The notes beneath the pieces are model-generated. The model saw nothing but the letters and a program-made list of their open reading frames with translations, was not told where the DNA came from and searched no databases. DNA of 64,000 nucleotides from Bacteroidota bacterium (GTDB lineage: Bacteria > Bacteroidota > Bacteroidia > Chitinophagales > Chitinophagaceae), in assembly GCA_947476145.1 (NCBI GenBank), contig CANJPH010000002.1, forward strand, positions 1-64,000. Reading direction: 5' to 3'. Shown piece by piece: positions 15,487-24,064 of this stretch. Positions within the stretch are counted from its first letter, which is position 1; each line of letters starts with the position of its first letter. A program made the position numbers and the translations under genes.

Positions 15487-15494
15487 TATCTTTG
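15487..15494 (+). promoter_or_regulatory. -7 promoter element
   Basis: TATCTTTG matches TAnnTTTG, 23 bp before the TTG start at 15518. No TTG -33 box at the standard spacing was found. Confidence 0.45.
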
Positions 15495-15517
15495 TGATGA
15501 ACTTATAAATAATCAAT

Positions 15518-16945
15518 TTGAAAAATCTCCTCTTCTCGTTATTTTTACTAAGTATTACTATTGTAAGTTTTGGCCAACAACCTGTTCAGAATTGGATGGG
15601 TGTGTTAAATGCGGGTGGCCAAAAAATTCAATTAAGATTACACCTAGTTCAAAACGCAGATAAAACCTTTTCTTCCAATTGGGATGTTCCTGCACAAAAA
15701 GCCAAAGGAATCCCTTCTTCCAAAACAGAATTATCAGGCAATCTGTTATCTATTGAAATTAAAATGATTGGGGCTTCCTATACAGGCACTTTGAATACAA
15801 CTGGTGATAAGATAGAAGGTAGCTGGGGACAGTCCGGAATGAACTTCCCATTGAATATGGAACCCTTAAATGAAGGACTGGTGGAAACGATTATTGCAAA
15901 GCCACAAACCCCCAAACCTCCGTTTAACTATCTAGTAAAAGATTTCTTGTATGAGGGTGTAAGCACCCGTTTAAGTTATGGGGCTACTTTAACTTATCCA
16001 GCTGATAATGCTAAACATTCACTTATTATATTAATTACTGGAAGTGGAAGACAGGATAGAGATGAAACTATTTTTGATCATAAACCGTTTGCAGTTATCG
16101 CCGATTATCTAACTAAAAAAGGGTTTGCTGTTTTAAGAGTTGACGACCGTGGTGCCGGAAAGTCTACAGGTGATTTTGCAAATAGCACCACCGCCGATTT
16201 TGCATTAGATGTGGAAGAGCATATTCGTTACGCTAAAACTTTGCCATTTATTGATACTACTAAAATTGGGTTACTTGGTCATAGTGAGGGTGGTTTAATT
16301 GCGCCCATGGTGGCGGCGCGCAATAAATTGGTTGCGTTTATTATTTTAATGGCTGGACCCGGTATTGAAATCAATGAGCTCATGGCAGTGCAAAATGAAA
16401 TGGTGCTAAAATCTGCCGGTATTAGTCAGTCGGCGATTGATGCTTATATTCCTTTATATAAGCAGTTAATGAAAACCATTATTCGTATAGATAATAAAGA
16501 AGAAGCGATTTTAAAATCCAAGGGGATTGTCAAAGAATGGTTTCATAAAACCGATCAAAATTTAGTAAAACTTACTACCAATATGAGCACCGAGGCAGAT
16601 ATTGATAAATTTGCAACCACCATGGCCGAAACGCTTTCAACCAATTGGTGGAAATATTTTGCAGCTTATAATCCTCAGCCGGTCTTACAAAAAGTAAAAT
16701 GCCCGGTTTTGGCCATGAATGGTTCCGCTGACATTCAAGTTCCTGCTGAGTTAAGTTTAAAAGGCATGGAGGCAGCGCTTAAAAAAGGGGGCAATAAGCA
16801 ATATGTCACCAAGCAATTTGAGGGGCTCAATCATCTATTTCAAAAGTGCACAAAATGCACCGTTACAGAATATGGCGAATTAACTACTACTATTGAGGAG
16901 GATGTTTTAGATACCATTGGGAATTGGTTAACTAGCTTAAAATAA
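15518..16945 (+). CDS. Exported alpha/beta-hydrolase
   Basis: The start is TTG (no ATG before the signal peptide MKNLLFSLFLLSITIVSFGQ). The 475-residue protein has an N-terminal beta-rich domain (about 25-115) with the pattern LNAGGQKIQLRLHL. The hydrolase domain carries ITGSGRQDRDET, DDRGAGKSTGDF, the nucleophile elbow GHSEGG (S256), MNGSADIQVP (acid) and GLNHLFQ (histidine). This two-domain layout is common for Bacteroidota esterase/peptidase-like exported hydrolases. It likely acts on ester or amide substrates in the periplasm. Confidence 0.8.
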   Translation: MKNLLFSLFLLSITIVSFGQQPVQNWMGVLNAGGQKIQLRLHLVQNADKTFSSNWDVPAQKAKGIPSSKTELSGNLLSIEIKMIGASYTGTLNTTGDKIEGSWGQSGMNFPLNMEPLNEGLVETIIAKPQTPKPPFNYLVKDFLYEGVSTRLSYGATLTYPADNAKHSLIILITGSGRQDRDETIFDHKPFAVIADYLTKKGFAVLRVDDRGAGKSTGDFANSTTADFALDVEEHIRYAKTLPFIDTTKIGLLGHSEGGLIAPMVAARNKLVAFIILMAGPGIEINELMAVQNEMVLKSAGISQSAIDAYIPLYKQLMKTIIRIDNKEEAILKSKGIVKEWFHKTDQNLVKLTTNMSTEADIDKFATTMAETLSTNWWKYFAAYNPQPVLQKVKCPVLAMNGSADIQVPAELSLKGMEAALKKGGNKQYVTKQFEGLNHLFQKCTKCTVTEYGELTTTIEEDVLDTIGNWLTSLK

Positions 16946-16963
16946 TGCCAAACTTCGCGCGCC

Positions 16964-16995
16964 TGTTCCCAAATAGTATTTAGGAACAAATTTTC
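16964..16995 (+). terminator. Terminator-like hairpin after the alpha/beta-hydrolase gene
   Basis: TGTTCC-C-AAAT-AGT-ATTT-A-GGAACA forms a stem of ten pairs with one mismatch and a three-base loop, followed by AAATTTT. It is 19 bp after the stop. Confidence 0.55.
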
Positions 16996-17058
16996 GTTCA
17001 AAATGTAAAACTTGAAGGCAAAAATTGATAATTTTAGTCTTCATCAAAAATTATATCA

Positions 17059-17583
17059 ATGAAAAAACAATTTTTAATTGCAATCACTGCAATGTTCTTT
17101 TTAACATCATGTGCTAATAATGCTGATAAAACTGCCAGTTCACAGAATTCAGACTTGGAAAAGAAGGCAGCGCTAGAAGCATCCAACATTAAATTTTATA
17201 ATAATATTTGGGAAGTAGCCATTAATGAGGGCAGAGCAAGTATTTTAGATAGTGTTTATTCAGACAGTGCTGTTTTGCATACCGTTCCTGAAATCAAGGG
17301 AAAGGCTAATTGTGCGGCTTATTATAAAAATTATGTAACTGGCTTTAGTAACAGACAATTTATAGTTAAAGAAATTGTTGCTTCAGGAAATAAATTGGTA
17401 AAATATTGGCAGTTCAAAGGAAAGCATACAGGTACCTTTATGGGCATTCCGGCAACCAATAAGGACATAGATGTAATTGGTTGTACGATCGCAACTATTG
17501 AGAATGGCAAAGTCACAGAAGAGCGAGACTTCATGGATAATTTAGAGTTTTTACAACAATTGGGATTAATGCCAAGACAATAG
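17059..17583 (+). CDS. SnoaL-like (ester cyclase type) lipoprotein
   Basis: The 174-residue product has a lipobox (MFFLTSCAN, Cys18) and a linker to about 40. A SnoaL-like domain follows: NIKFYNNIWEVAINEGRASILDSVYSDSAVLHTVPEIKGKANCAAYYKNY, then KYWQFKGKHTGTFMGIPATNKDIDVIGCTIATIENGKVTEERDFMDNLEFLQQLGLMP. The HTGTFMGIPATNK segment and the closing DNLEFLQQLGL are typical of the ester cyclase/SnoaL polyketide-cyclase group. The ligand is unknown. It is convergent with the AraC-type gene, with 20 bp between stops. Confidence 0.8.
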   Translation: MKKQFLIAITAMFFLTSCANNADKTASSQNSDLEKKAALEASNIKFYNNIWEVAINEGRASILDSVYSDSAVLHTVPEIKGKANCAAYYKNYVTGFSNRQFIVKEIVASGNKLVKYWQFKGKHTGTFMGIPATNKDIDVIGCTIATIENGKVTEERDFMDNLEFLQQLGLMPRQ

Positions 17584-17603
17584 TTTTGACAAACTAGTTT
17601 GGT

Positions 17604-18791
17604 TTAATCTAATGACTTTATAAAAGCGGAAGGGGTCACTCCCTTTCGCTCTTTAAAAGCGTCTATAAATTTAGATCGGGATGCAAACCCTGCATTTGCT
17701 GATATCGCTTCAATGGTCAAATTCTTTGACTCCCCCTCTTCCAATAATTTACATACATAGTCGATACGTAAATTCTTTCTCCATTCGCTAAAGGTAATTT
17801 CAAGATCCTTATTAAAATACGTAGAAAGAAAACGTTCTGGTATTTTTAAATCAAATGACATTTGCGAAAGGGTAAATTCTTTCTTTACAAAAGGAGTTTG
17901 ATTTAAATACTCAGTTAATATCGTTTTAAAGTCATCTACATTTATACTTGGCTTTAACTTTTTAGGGAGATTCGATTTAATTTCCTCTATGATACTTTCG
18001 TTTTCGATTGCTAGCGAATAAGACACGTTCCCATAAAGAATTTTTGGAAATAAAAATAGGAAAAAATTTTGTGCAAAAAATGCAATACCATTGAGCCCGA
18101 AAAAATGACTATCTGAAAATATTTTATCACCCATTACGCCCAAAAAAGAAAAATTATGTCCGTATACCACTACCAACATATTTCCTAAGGTATTTGCAGC
18201 AATCACAATTTGTATAAAACATAAAATCAAAATCCACCTATTCAATACTTTATGATTGGAAGGTAGGGTCTTATTTATTTTAAATGTATTATAGGTGGTC
18301 CATTTAAAATAAACAATAGACAAGATGGAATAAAAAATCACATGCAAAGATCTGCTCACTAAAATAAATTCAAAATCAACTATATAAAAATTGACACGAT
18401 AATCTTTGGTAATGTTTACAATTCTGTGCGCCGTTTCCATTTTCTCTTTAAAAGGCAAACTGGTAAATGGTAGTATAGCAAATAAGCACAAGGCAGCAGG
18501 GATTAAATGAAGCCAATCCCATTTTTTCAATTTCTTATTATCCGTTAAAGTTGTTTTTACATAAATGAACAACAAAGGCCCCAATAAATAAGAAAGCGGA
18601 AGCCAATGGACAAAACAAACGCCCTCCCAAAATATATTTTTAGAAAAATGTAATCCAAAGTATACTAAAACTACAAGGTTGCAACAAAGAAAAAATAACG
18701 CAAGAAAAATATTAGATCTATTTAAAGAACTCAGGTAGTATATTAATATAAAGGAAGTGAAAATTCCAAATAAAGGAGCCAAAATTTCCAT
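17604..18791 (-). CDS. Membrane-anchored AraC-family transcriptional regulator
   Basis: Starting at the ATG at 18791, the 395-residue protein has six to seven hydrophobic helices over about residues 1-245. A cytosolic linker follows, and then a C-terminal AraC/XylS double helix-turn-helix (about 285-395) with LSQMSFDLKIPERFLSTYFNK and AISANAGFASRSKFIDAFKERKGVTPSAF. The layout is that of Bacteroidota regulators sensing a membrane or envelope signal. It is transcribed away from the upstream cytochrome/YceI block, separated by 216 bp, so it could regulate neighbouring genes. The stretch 18792-19007 holds only a 10-bp palindrome AACGATCGTT at 18886-18895. Confidence 0.85.
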   Translation of the reverse strand: MEILAPLFGIFTSFILIYYLSSLNRSNIFLALFFLCCNLVVLVYFGLHFSKNIFWEGVCFVHWLPLSYLLGPLLFIYVKTTLTDNKKLKKWDWLHLIPAALCLFAILPFTSLPFKEKMETAHRIVNITKDYRVNFYIVDFEFILVSRSLHVIFYSILSIVYFKWTTYNTFKINKTLPSNHKVLNRWILILCFIQIVIAANTLGNMLVVVYGHNFSFLGVMGDKIFSDSHFFGLNGIAFFAQNFFLFLFPKILYGNVSYSLAIENESIIEEIKSNLPKKLKPSINVDDFKTILTEYLNQTPFVKKEFTLSQMSFDLKIPERFLSTYFNKDLEITFSEWRKNLRIDYVCKLLEEGESKNLTIEAISANAGFASRSKFIDAFKERKGVTPSAFIKSLD

Positions 18792-19007
18792 AGCCAAATT
18801 TGTATTACTTTAATTTGGGCCAAGATAGTTAAAATTGCATCTATATATAGAAAAAATTCTTACAATTTGACAAAAAATAAAATAGAACGATCGTTGTTAG
18901 CGTAATGATTTTAATAAATCCAGAATCATAGCTGGGGAGAGATCCTTTACGCATTAAAATAAAGCTTAATTATTTCTTGTACCAAAAAATAAAAAACGAG
19001 CAGCTAT

Positions 19008-19421
19008 TTATTTTATGGTTGCCTCAGTGATGACAACATCAGATAAATTTCCTGTACATTTTCCTTTTACAATAACGGTGTCACCAATTTTTTGAGTAAT
19101 TGGTAATTTGGAATTTAAGGTAACAGAAACTCTTTTTTTGAAGGGATCTGTATCTCCAAGCAGTATAGTAATTTGCCCGACAGCATTGGTATCTTTTTCT
19201 GCAATAGCCCCTTTTATTTCAAGTGCTTTATTTAAATATTTCGTATTAGCGATAGAGTCACTTATTTCATAGGCAGCCACCAAAGAATCTGTAGAGACGA
19301 TAATAGCAGTTTCTGATTGCACGTCTCGATGATAATTCTTTGAATATACAAACACGTAATAATAGGTAGTTGCAGCCCCTAGTAAAAGAATAATCAATAT
19401 TGTATAAATTGCTTTTTTCAT
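19008..19421 (-). CDS. Membrane-anchored OB-fold (tRNA_anti-like) protein
   Basis: The 137-residue protein has one N-terminal membrane segment (AIYTILIILLLGAATTYYYVF). A periplasmic beta-rich domain follows, with ALEIKGAIAEKDTNAVGQITILLGD, KRVSVTLNSKLPITQKIGDTVIVKGKCTGNLSDVVITEATI. The KGKCTGNLSDVVI ending is characteristic of the tRNA_anti-like OB-fold group, which in Bacteroidota is usually exported despite the name. It is the last gene of a minus-strand block and lies 18 bp after the DUF5777 gene. Confidence 0.75.
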   Translation of the reverse strand: MKKAIYTILIILLLGAATTYYYVFVYSKNYHRDVQSETAIIVSTDSLVAAYEISDSIANTKYLNKALEIKGAIAEKDTNAVGQITILLGDTDPFKKRVSVTLNSKLPITQKIGDTVIVKGKCTGNLSDVVITEATIK

Positions 19422-19439
19422 GAATCTTTATTTATTGAC

Positions 19440-20336
19440 TTACCATTTTATATTTCTTAACTCCTTAGGCTTACGAATGGTAAAAGCCCTAACGATATTA
19501 AATCCAAAACACAAATCGCCTTTACCCCAGCTGCCTGCCGTTTCATTTATAAAAGTTCTTTCAGTCATTCCTGTTGAATTACTTACGTGTAATTGAAATA
19601 CGTGGCCCCCTGTTTCAATGTCAAAGCCCAATGACAAGGGGTCATAATACCCAGCTAATTTATCAAATCGATGAAAATATTCGGTTGTAATGTTTACGCG
19701 TTTGCTTATACGTATTCTGGAGGATACCCCTAGCGATTTAAAATCATTTGGAATTTTAGCATCCTCTACTAAATTATAATGAACTAAAGTAGGAGATAGC
19801 TGAATAGAGAAATAGTCATTAATCTTACTTGCAATTAATATTTGATGCGCAAAAGAAAAACGATCAGATGAATAGGGGATATAACTAGTTGCAGGGTCCT
19901 TTAATGTTTTATATATTGAAGTTCCAACATAACTAATACCAAATGGGATAGACCTTTCTCCATCCTGTTGTTGTATAATTTTAAATTTTACAAATCCATC
20001 ATATTGTTTTTCGTAAGTGCTTCTGCCAAAGCCTATCATTAATCTTTTTGTAATTCCATAATCCAAGCCAATACGCATGGTAGCTTGATCAAGGCCGAAT
20101 AAGCTATAACTCCCTTGACTTAATGCTCCAAATCGATGTGAAATTCTAAAATCTAAAATTCCAGCTCCTGTGTTTTCAATGGACTGACCATTTACAATTC
20201 TTGTAGACTTGAAAGTTGAAGTGATAATATCTGAAGTGGGGCCTTTTTCCTCGGCAAATAGGTCTACATTTTGCGCATTTACTTGATGTCCTAGTATAAA
20301 CGTACTTACAATCAAGACAATTACTTTTATTTGCAT
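19440..20336 (-). CDS. DUF5777-family outer-membrane beta-barrel protein
   Basis: The 298-residue product has a signal peptide (MQIKVIVLIVSTFILGHQVNAQ). Alternating amphipathic strands follow, with the family patterns STFKSTRIVNGQSIENTGAGILDFRISHRFG, GLDQATMRIGLDYGITKRLMIGFGRSTYEK and a C-terminal FQLHVSNSTGMTERTFI. DUF5777 proteins are predicted beta-barrels that often occur with YceI and c-type cytochromes in Bacteroidota. It lies 4 bp after the YceI gene, so co-translation is likely. I infer an outer-membrane partner for the redox proteins upstream. Confidence 0.8.
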   Translation of the reverse strand: MQIKVIVLIVSTFILGHQVNAQNVDLFAEEKGPTSDIITSTFKSTRIVNGQSIENTGAGILDFRISHRFGALSQGSYSLFGLDQATMRIGLDYGITKRLMIGFGRSTYEKQYDGFVKFKIIQQQDGERSIPFGISYVGTSIYKTLKDPATSYIPYSSDRFSFAHQILIASKINDYFSIQLSPTLVHYNLVEDAKIPNDFKSLGVSSRIRISKRVNITTEYFHRFDKLAGYYDPLSLGFDIETGGHVFQLHVSNSTGMTERTFINETAGSWGKGDLCFGFNIVRAFTIRKPKELRNIKW

Positions 20337-20340
20337 TGGG

Positions 20341-20889
20341 CTAGTTTTGATATTTACAATTTACTTTTATTTTAACTTCCCCTGCAATTTTATCACCAAT
20401 ATAAGATCCTTTGATACCATAGTCTGCAAGCTTAACACTAAATTCACCTACAATTGTTGGCTTACCTTGAGCAATTTCAATTTGGCCCTTTGTACTTACT
20501 TTTTTGCTGACACCATGTATGATTAAATCACCTTCAAAGTCGGCACCATATTTTCCATCTTTTGAAAAATTAATATCTTTAATGTTTTTGATATACCCTT
20601 TAAATTCTGCTTTTGGGAATTTACTAGATTCCATATAATTTTCATTAAAATGATCCTCCATTAATTGATTCTCAAATTTAAACCCCTTAATTAACACCGC
20701 AAAAATAATTTGCCCAGTAGCTTCCCCGAATTTTGAATCTACTTGATTATTAACAGCTGCTATCTTTTCAATACCACCGGTGGCATTAAATAATATTTGT
20801 CCTGCTTTTGTGGCAAAAACTTTTTGAGCATTTAATTGAATAGACATGCTCATTACAAAAACTGCCAATAAGATTTTAATTTTTCTCAT
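20341..20889 (-). CDS. YceI-family periplasmic lipid-binding protein
   Basis: The 182-residue protein has a signal peptide (MRKIKILLAVFVMSMSIQLNAQ) and a lipocalin-like YceI domain. Typical strands are KAGQILFNATGGIEKIAAVNNQVDSKFGEATGQIIFAV, NYMESSKFPKAEFKGYI, DFEGDLIIHGVSKKVSTKGQI and EFSVKLADYGIKG. YceI proteins bind isoprenoid lipids such as polyprenyl quinones in the periplasm. Sitting between two cytochrome lipoprotein genes and a barrel gene, it may shuttle or buffer a quinone-like lipid; this is inference. Confidence 0.88.
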   Translation of the reverse strand: MRKIKILLAVFVMSMSIQLNAQKVFATKAGQILFNATGGIEKIAAVNNQVDSKFGEATGQIIFAVLIKGFKFENQLMEDHFNENYMESSKFPKAEFKGYIKNIKDINFSKDGKYGADFEGDLIIHGVSKKVSTKGQIEIAQGKPTIVGEFSVKLADYGIKGSYIGDKIAGEVKIKVNCKYQN

Positions 20890-20899
20890 AAGTATTTGG

Positions 20900-21286
20900 T
20901 TAATTATTTAAAGCTCCTTTATTTATCCAGGCAGCTATTTTAGAAATAGTACAAGCATCCAACTTGGGCGCATTTAATGGCATTGGAGGAACTTTCCCAT
21001 TTTGAACAATGGAGTTAAGTAAACTACTATTTGTTATGTAAGGCTTCAAACTCACATAATTATCTAACACAATACCTGCACCACTCTTATTAGCTAAGGA
21101 TGCAGCATGACAACTGTTGCAGTTTGTATTTAATATGGGCGCAACAACGGCCTGATAAGTAATATTACTGGTATCACATGCTGTTACTGCAACTTGAGGA
21201 TATATTTGATCTTTTTTATCATAGTAGCATGAGGAAAATAAGCCAATCCCTAATATTACTAGTAGCGTTAAAATATTTTTTTTCAT
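20900..21286 (-). CDS. Monohaem cytochrome c-like lipoprotein
   Basis: The 128-residue product has a lipobox (GIGLFSSCYY, Cys20) and one CxxCH haem-c motif, NTNCNSCHAAS (C56, C59, H60). A candidate axial methionine lies in VPPMPLNAPKLD near 102. The C-terminal helix CTISKIAAWINKGALNN matches small Bacteroidota cytochrome domains. It starts one base after the stop of the larger cytochrome gene, so both are cotranscribed. Membrane-tethered electron transfer in the periplasm is the likely role. Confidence 0.8.
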   Translation of the reverse strand: MKKNILTLLVILGIGLFSSCYYDKKDQIYPQVAVTACDTSNITYQAVVAPILNTNCNSCHAASLANKSGAGIVLDNYVSLKPYITNSSLLNSIVQNGKVPPMPLNAPKLDACTISKIAAWINKGALNN

Positions 21287-21287
21287 G

Positions 21288-22007
21288 TTATTGAGGGTAA
21301 CCGTTTTTTATCCATTTTTCAATTTGGGTAATTTTACAGGCAACCATTTTGCCTGATTGCGGCATATTTTTTGATGCGGTGGATGCTTTATAATTAATTG
21401 AATTTAAAAACAAAGTAGTATTGGATGTGATGTACGCTTTTGTACTAGCGTAATCGCCTAAATATATATTAGCAGTACCTGGTTTACTACCATGACATCC
21501 CCCACAATTATTGCTAATGATGGTTTGAACGGCACCAGTATAAGTAAAGACGGTAGTGTCGCAAACATTAGCACATTGAGTATTAAGCGCTCCTTGTTCA
21601 ATCCATTTTTTTATGGTAGCAATATGTGTAGTTGTCAATTGTGGAGAATTTTTTGGTGGCATTCCATGACCAATGATGGTAAAATACGCACTGTTATTAG
21701 GTTGTTTAGCTTTAATGCCTTTCATAATACGTGAATAATCGGTCAATATCACACCTTCTTTATGACTACTTATATCATGGCAGCCAGCAGATCCGCAATA
21801 GCTTGAATAAAGAGGTAGTATTTCTGTGTTAAAACAAACGGTATCTGATGCTAATGGACTGGAACCGGCTCCTCCAATGGGGGGAGCAACAATAAAGGTG
21901 GTGTCCGTTTTAGCTGCGTTTGGATCGTTAATGACGTCATGCATGCAAGCGGTAAACAATAAACTTGCAGCAAATAAAAGTACAAAAGGGGGTTTTAGTA
22001 GTCTCAT
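21288..22007 (-). CDS. Two-domain cytochrome c-like lipoprotein
   Basis: The 239-residue product has a lipobox (LLFTACMHD, Cys21) and two cytochrome-like domains. The first has an expanded CxxxxCH site, YCGSAGCHD (C71, C76, H77), with GHGMPPKN as possible Met ligand. The second has a standard CxxCH, NNCGGCHGS (C168, C171, H172), with KNMPQSGK near 215. Each ends with a KKWIEQGALN or EKWIKNGYPQ helix, as in the neighbouring small cytochrome, so the three domains look homologous. It is the first gene of the block ending at 19008. Confidence 0.78.
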   Translation of the reverse strand: MRLLKPPFVLLFAASLLFTACMHDVINDPNAAKTDTTFIVAPPIGGAGSSPLASDTVCFNTEILPLYSSYCGSAGCHDISSHKEGVILTDYSRIMKGIKAKQPNNSAYFTIIGHGMPPKNSPQLTTTHIATIKKWIEQGALNTQCANVCDTTVFTYTGAVQTIISNNCGGCHGSKPGTANIYLGDYASTKAYITSNTTLFLNSINYKASTASKNMPQSGKMVACKITQIEKWIKNGYPQ

Positions 22008-22243
22008 CTTTTACAAAGGTATGTCTTAAAGTATTAGGTGTACAATGAGTTAACTCATAAAGTTTACACAATTTTTGGCATTTCAAAATTACCTAACAGT
22101 TGTTAAATTATATTAAAGTTATTTGTAATCCCAATACATGATCCTTATATTAACGCAAATGATATACCAGACCGAAGAATAAATAATAGGTGAAAAAAAA
22201 GAAAATTAGTTAGTTTACATTCACAATTTTAAAAATTTAAATA

Positions 22244-22768
22244 TTGCATACTGTTACATTCATTAAAGTAGGCCTACAAGATGTTGAAAAGCTTCAAGCT
22301 ATTAGTCGTGTCACTTTTATGCAAACTTTTTCTGCGGACAATAGTGAAGCGGACATGGAAGTTTACTTAAATACTAGTTTTTCTATCCAAAAATTAAGCG
22401 CTGAATTAAGTAACCTTGATTCTGAATTTTATTTTGCATTAGAAGGTGAAGTAATTGCAGGGTATTTAAAAGTGAATATGGGTGCTGCTCAAACCGAAAA
22501 AAAAGAGGCAGCCGCATTTGAGATAGAAAGAATTTATGTGGACCAAATTTATTTAGGTAAAAAAGTGGGCCAGCTACTTTTTAATAAAGCCATTGAAATT
22601 GCAAAACAAAAAAATGCAATTTATGTATGGCTAGGTGTTTGGGAGGAAAATCACCGAGCCCTTGCTTTTTACAAAAAAAATGGTTTTGTTCCTTTTGACA
22701 AACACATTTTCAAATTGGGTAATGACGAACAAACAGATATTATGATGAAACTTGACCTCAACTACTAG
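22244..22768 (+). CDS. GNAT-family N-acetyltransferase, PaiA-like
   Basis: Start is TTG at 22244; no ATG is available upstream of the conserved N-terminus VTFIKVGLQDVEKLQAISRVTFMQTF. The 174-residue protein has the PaiA-type region SADNSEADMEVYLNTSFSIQKLSAEL. The acetyl-CoA core is EIERIYVDQIYLGKKVGQLLF, with VWLGVWEENHRALAFYKKNGFVPF at the C-terminal part. PaiA enzymes acetylate polyamines such as spermidine; related proteins have other substrates. The 236 bp before it hold nothing I can name. Confidence 0.78.
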   Translation: MHTVTFIKVGLQDVEKLQAISRVTFMQTFSADNSEADMEVYLNTSFSIQKLSAELSNLDSEFYFALEGEVIAGYLKVNMGAAQTEKKEAAAFEIERIYVDQIYLGKKVGQLLFNKAIEIAKQKNAIYVWLGVWEENHRALAFYKKNGFVPFDKHIFKLGNDEQTDIMMKLDLNY

Positions 22769-22819
22769 GAAATAGCACAATCTCCGATTCGAAAAAAACG
22801 CCTTCCTTTTAATTAGTTG

Positions 22820-22827
22820 TATCTTTG
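22820..22827 (+). promoter_or_regulatory. -7 promoter element
   Basis: TATCTTTG matches TAnnTTTG and lies 25 bp before the TTG start at 22853 of the helicase gene. Confidence 0.5.
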
Positions 22828-22852
22828 TAGCTTATTAGCAAAACAAGTTATT

Positions 22853-24043
22853 TTGAAATTTATTGATTTAGGGTTAGACGATCGTATTTTAGAGGGGATT
22901 GATGCAATGGGGTATGAAAATGCAACCCCTGTCCAACAGCAGGTAATGGTTCCTATTTTAGAAGGCAAGGATATTATTGCAGCAGCACAAACAGGGACAG
23001 GAAAAACAGCTGCGTTTTTACTTCCATTATTACACCGACTTTTAACCATTCCACATACTGCGGGTGATATCAATGCAATGGTCATTGTACCAACGCGTGA
23101 ATTAGCTATTCAAATTGCAGAGAGCATTGAAGGCTTATCTTATTTTACGGATGTAAGTTCTATTGCGGTTTATGGCGGAGGTGATGGCAACTCTTTCACT
23201 GCCGAGAAAAAAGCTTTAACAAGCGGGGTAGATATTGTGGTATGTACACCGGGTCGAATGATTGCGCATTTAAATATGGGCTACGTGAAACTGAAAGGCT
23301 TAAAGTATTTAGTGTTAGACGAAGCGGATAGAATGTTGGACATGGGCTTTAGCGAAGATATTGCTAAGATTACCACTTACCTTCCTAAGGAGCGACAAAA
23401 TTTATTATTCTCTGCAACCATGCCTGCAAAGATGCGAGATCTTGCCAAGAAAATATTAAAAAATCCTGTTGAAATTAATATTGCGATTTCAAAACCACCA
23501 GAACAAATTACCCAAAAAGCTTTTGTTTTGTATGAGGCACAAAAAGTACCAGTCATAAAAGACATGCTTAGCTCTAAGCGCTTTACAAAAGTAATTGTGT
23601 TTTGTTCTAAAAAACAAAATGTAAAAGTACTAACGGCCGAACTAAAGCGCGCGCGCTTAGCCGTGGAAGAAATTCATTCGGATTTGGATCAAAAAAGTAG
23701 AGAACAATATTTACAAGATTTTAGAAATCAAAAAACTAATATCTTGGTAGCTACGGATATTTTAAGCAGGGGAATTGATATTGATGATATTGATTTAGTT
23801 ATTAATTATGATGTTCCCAACGACGGGGAGGATTATATACATCGTATTGGTAGAACGGCGCGTGCTGCCACTTCAGGGACCGCCTTCACCTTGGTGGGCG
23901 AAAAGGAGCAATCTAAATTCGCTACTATCGAAGAACTATTGGGGGCTCCCGTTACAAAAGGGACGGTGCCAGCTGAATTTGGCCCTACACCTGCCTATGC
24001 CCCTAAAACAAGACCTAACAAAGGGTTTAGTCGGAAAAGATAA
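22853..24043 (+). CDS. DEAD-box RNA helicase, RhlE-like
   Basis: I start at TTG 22853 because the family begins at this point (KFIDLGLDDRILEGIDAMGY) and the -7 element lies just upstream. The 396-residue protein has the Q motif (ATPVQQQ), Walker A AAQTGTGKT (44-52), PTRELA, TPGR, VLDEADRMLDMGF, FSATMP, and the C-terminal HRIGRTARA. It ends in a short basic tail (TRPNKGFSRKR). RhlE-like helicases act in rRNA maturation, RNA decay and cold growth. It runs into the HYC_CC_PP gene with 21 bp between. Confidence 0.9.
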   Translation: MKFIDLGLDDRILEGIDAMGYENATPVQQQVMVPILEGKDIIAAAQTGTGKTAAFLLPLLHRLLTIPHTAGDINAMVIVPTRELAIQIAESIEGLSYFTDVSSIAVYGGGDGNSFTAEKKALTSGVDIVVCTPGRMIAHLNMGYVKLKGLKYLVLDEADRMLDMGFSEDIAKITTYLPKERQNLLFSATMPAKMRDLAKKILKNPVEINIAISKPPEQITQKAFVLYEAQKVPVIKDMLSSKRFTKVIVFCSKKQNVKVLTAELKRARLAVEEIHSDLDQKSREQYLQDFRNQKTNILVATDILSRGIDIDDIDLVINYDVPNDGEDYIHRIGRTARAATSGTAFTLVGEKEQSKFATIEELLGAPVTKGTVPAEFGPTPAYAPKTRPNKGFSRKR

Positions 24044-24051
24044 AAAATATC

Positions 24052-24059
24052 TAACTTTG
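24052..24059 (+). promoter_or_regulatory. -7 promoter element with near-leaderless start
   Basis: TAACTTTG matches TAnnTTTG and ends five bases before the GTG at 24065, so the transcript would have almost no 5-prime leader. It gives the HYC_CC_PP gene a promoter separate from the helicase gene. Confidence 0.5.
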
Positions 24060-24064
24060 TCTTA

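Noticed and set aside
18886-18895. AACGATCGTT palindrome between the AraC-type gene and the OB-fold gene.
   Set aside because: Ten bases only, far from a start codon, no repeat elsewhere noted; chance cannot be excluded.
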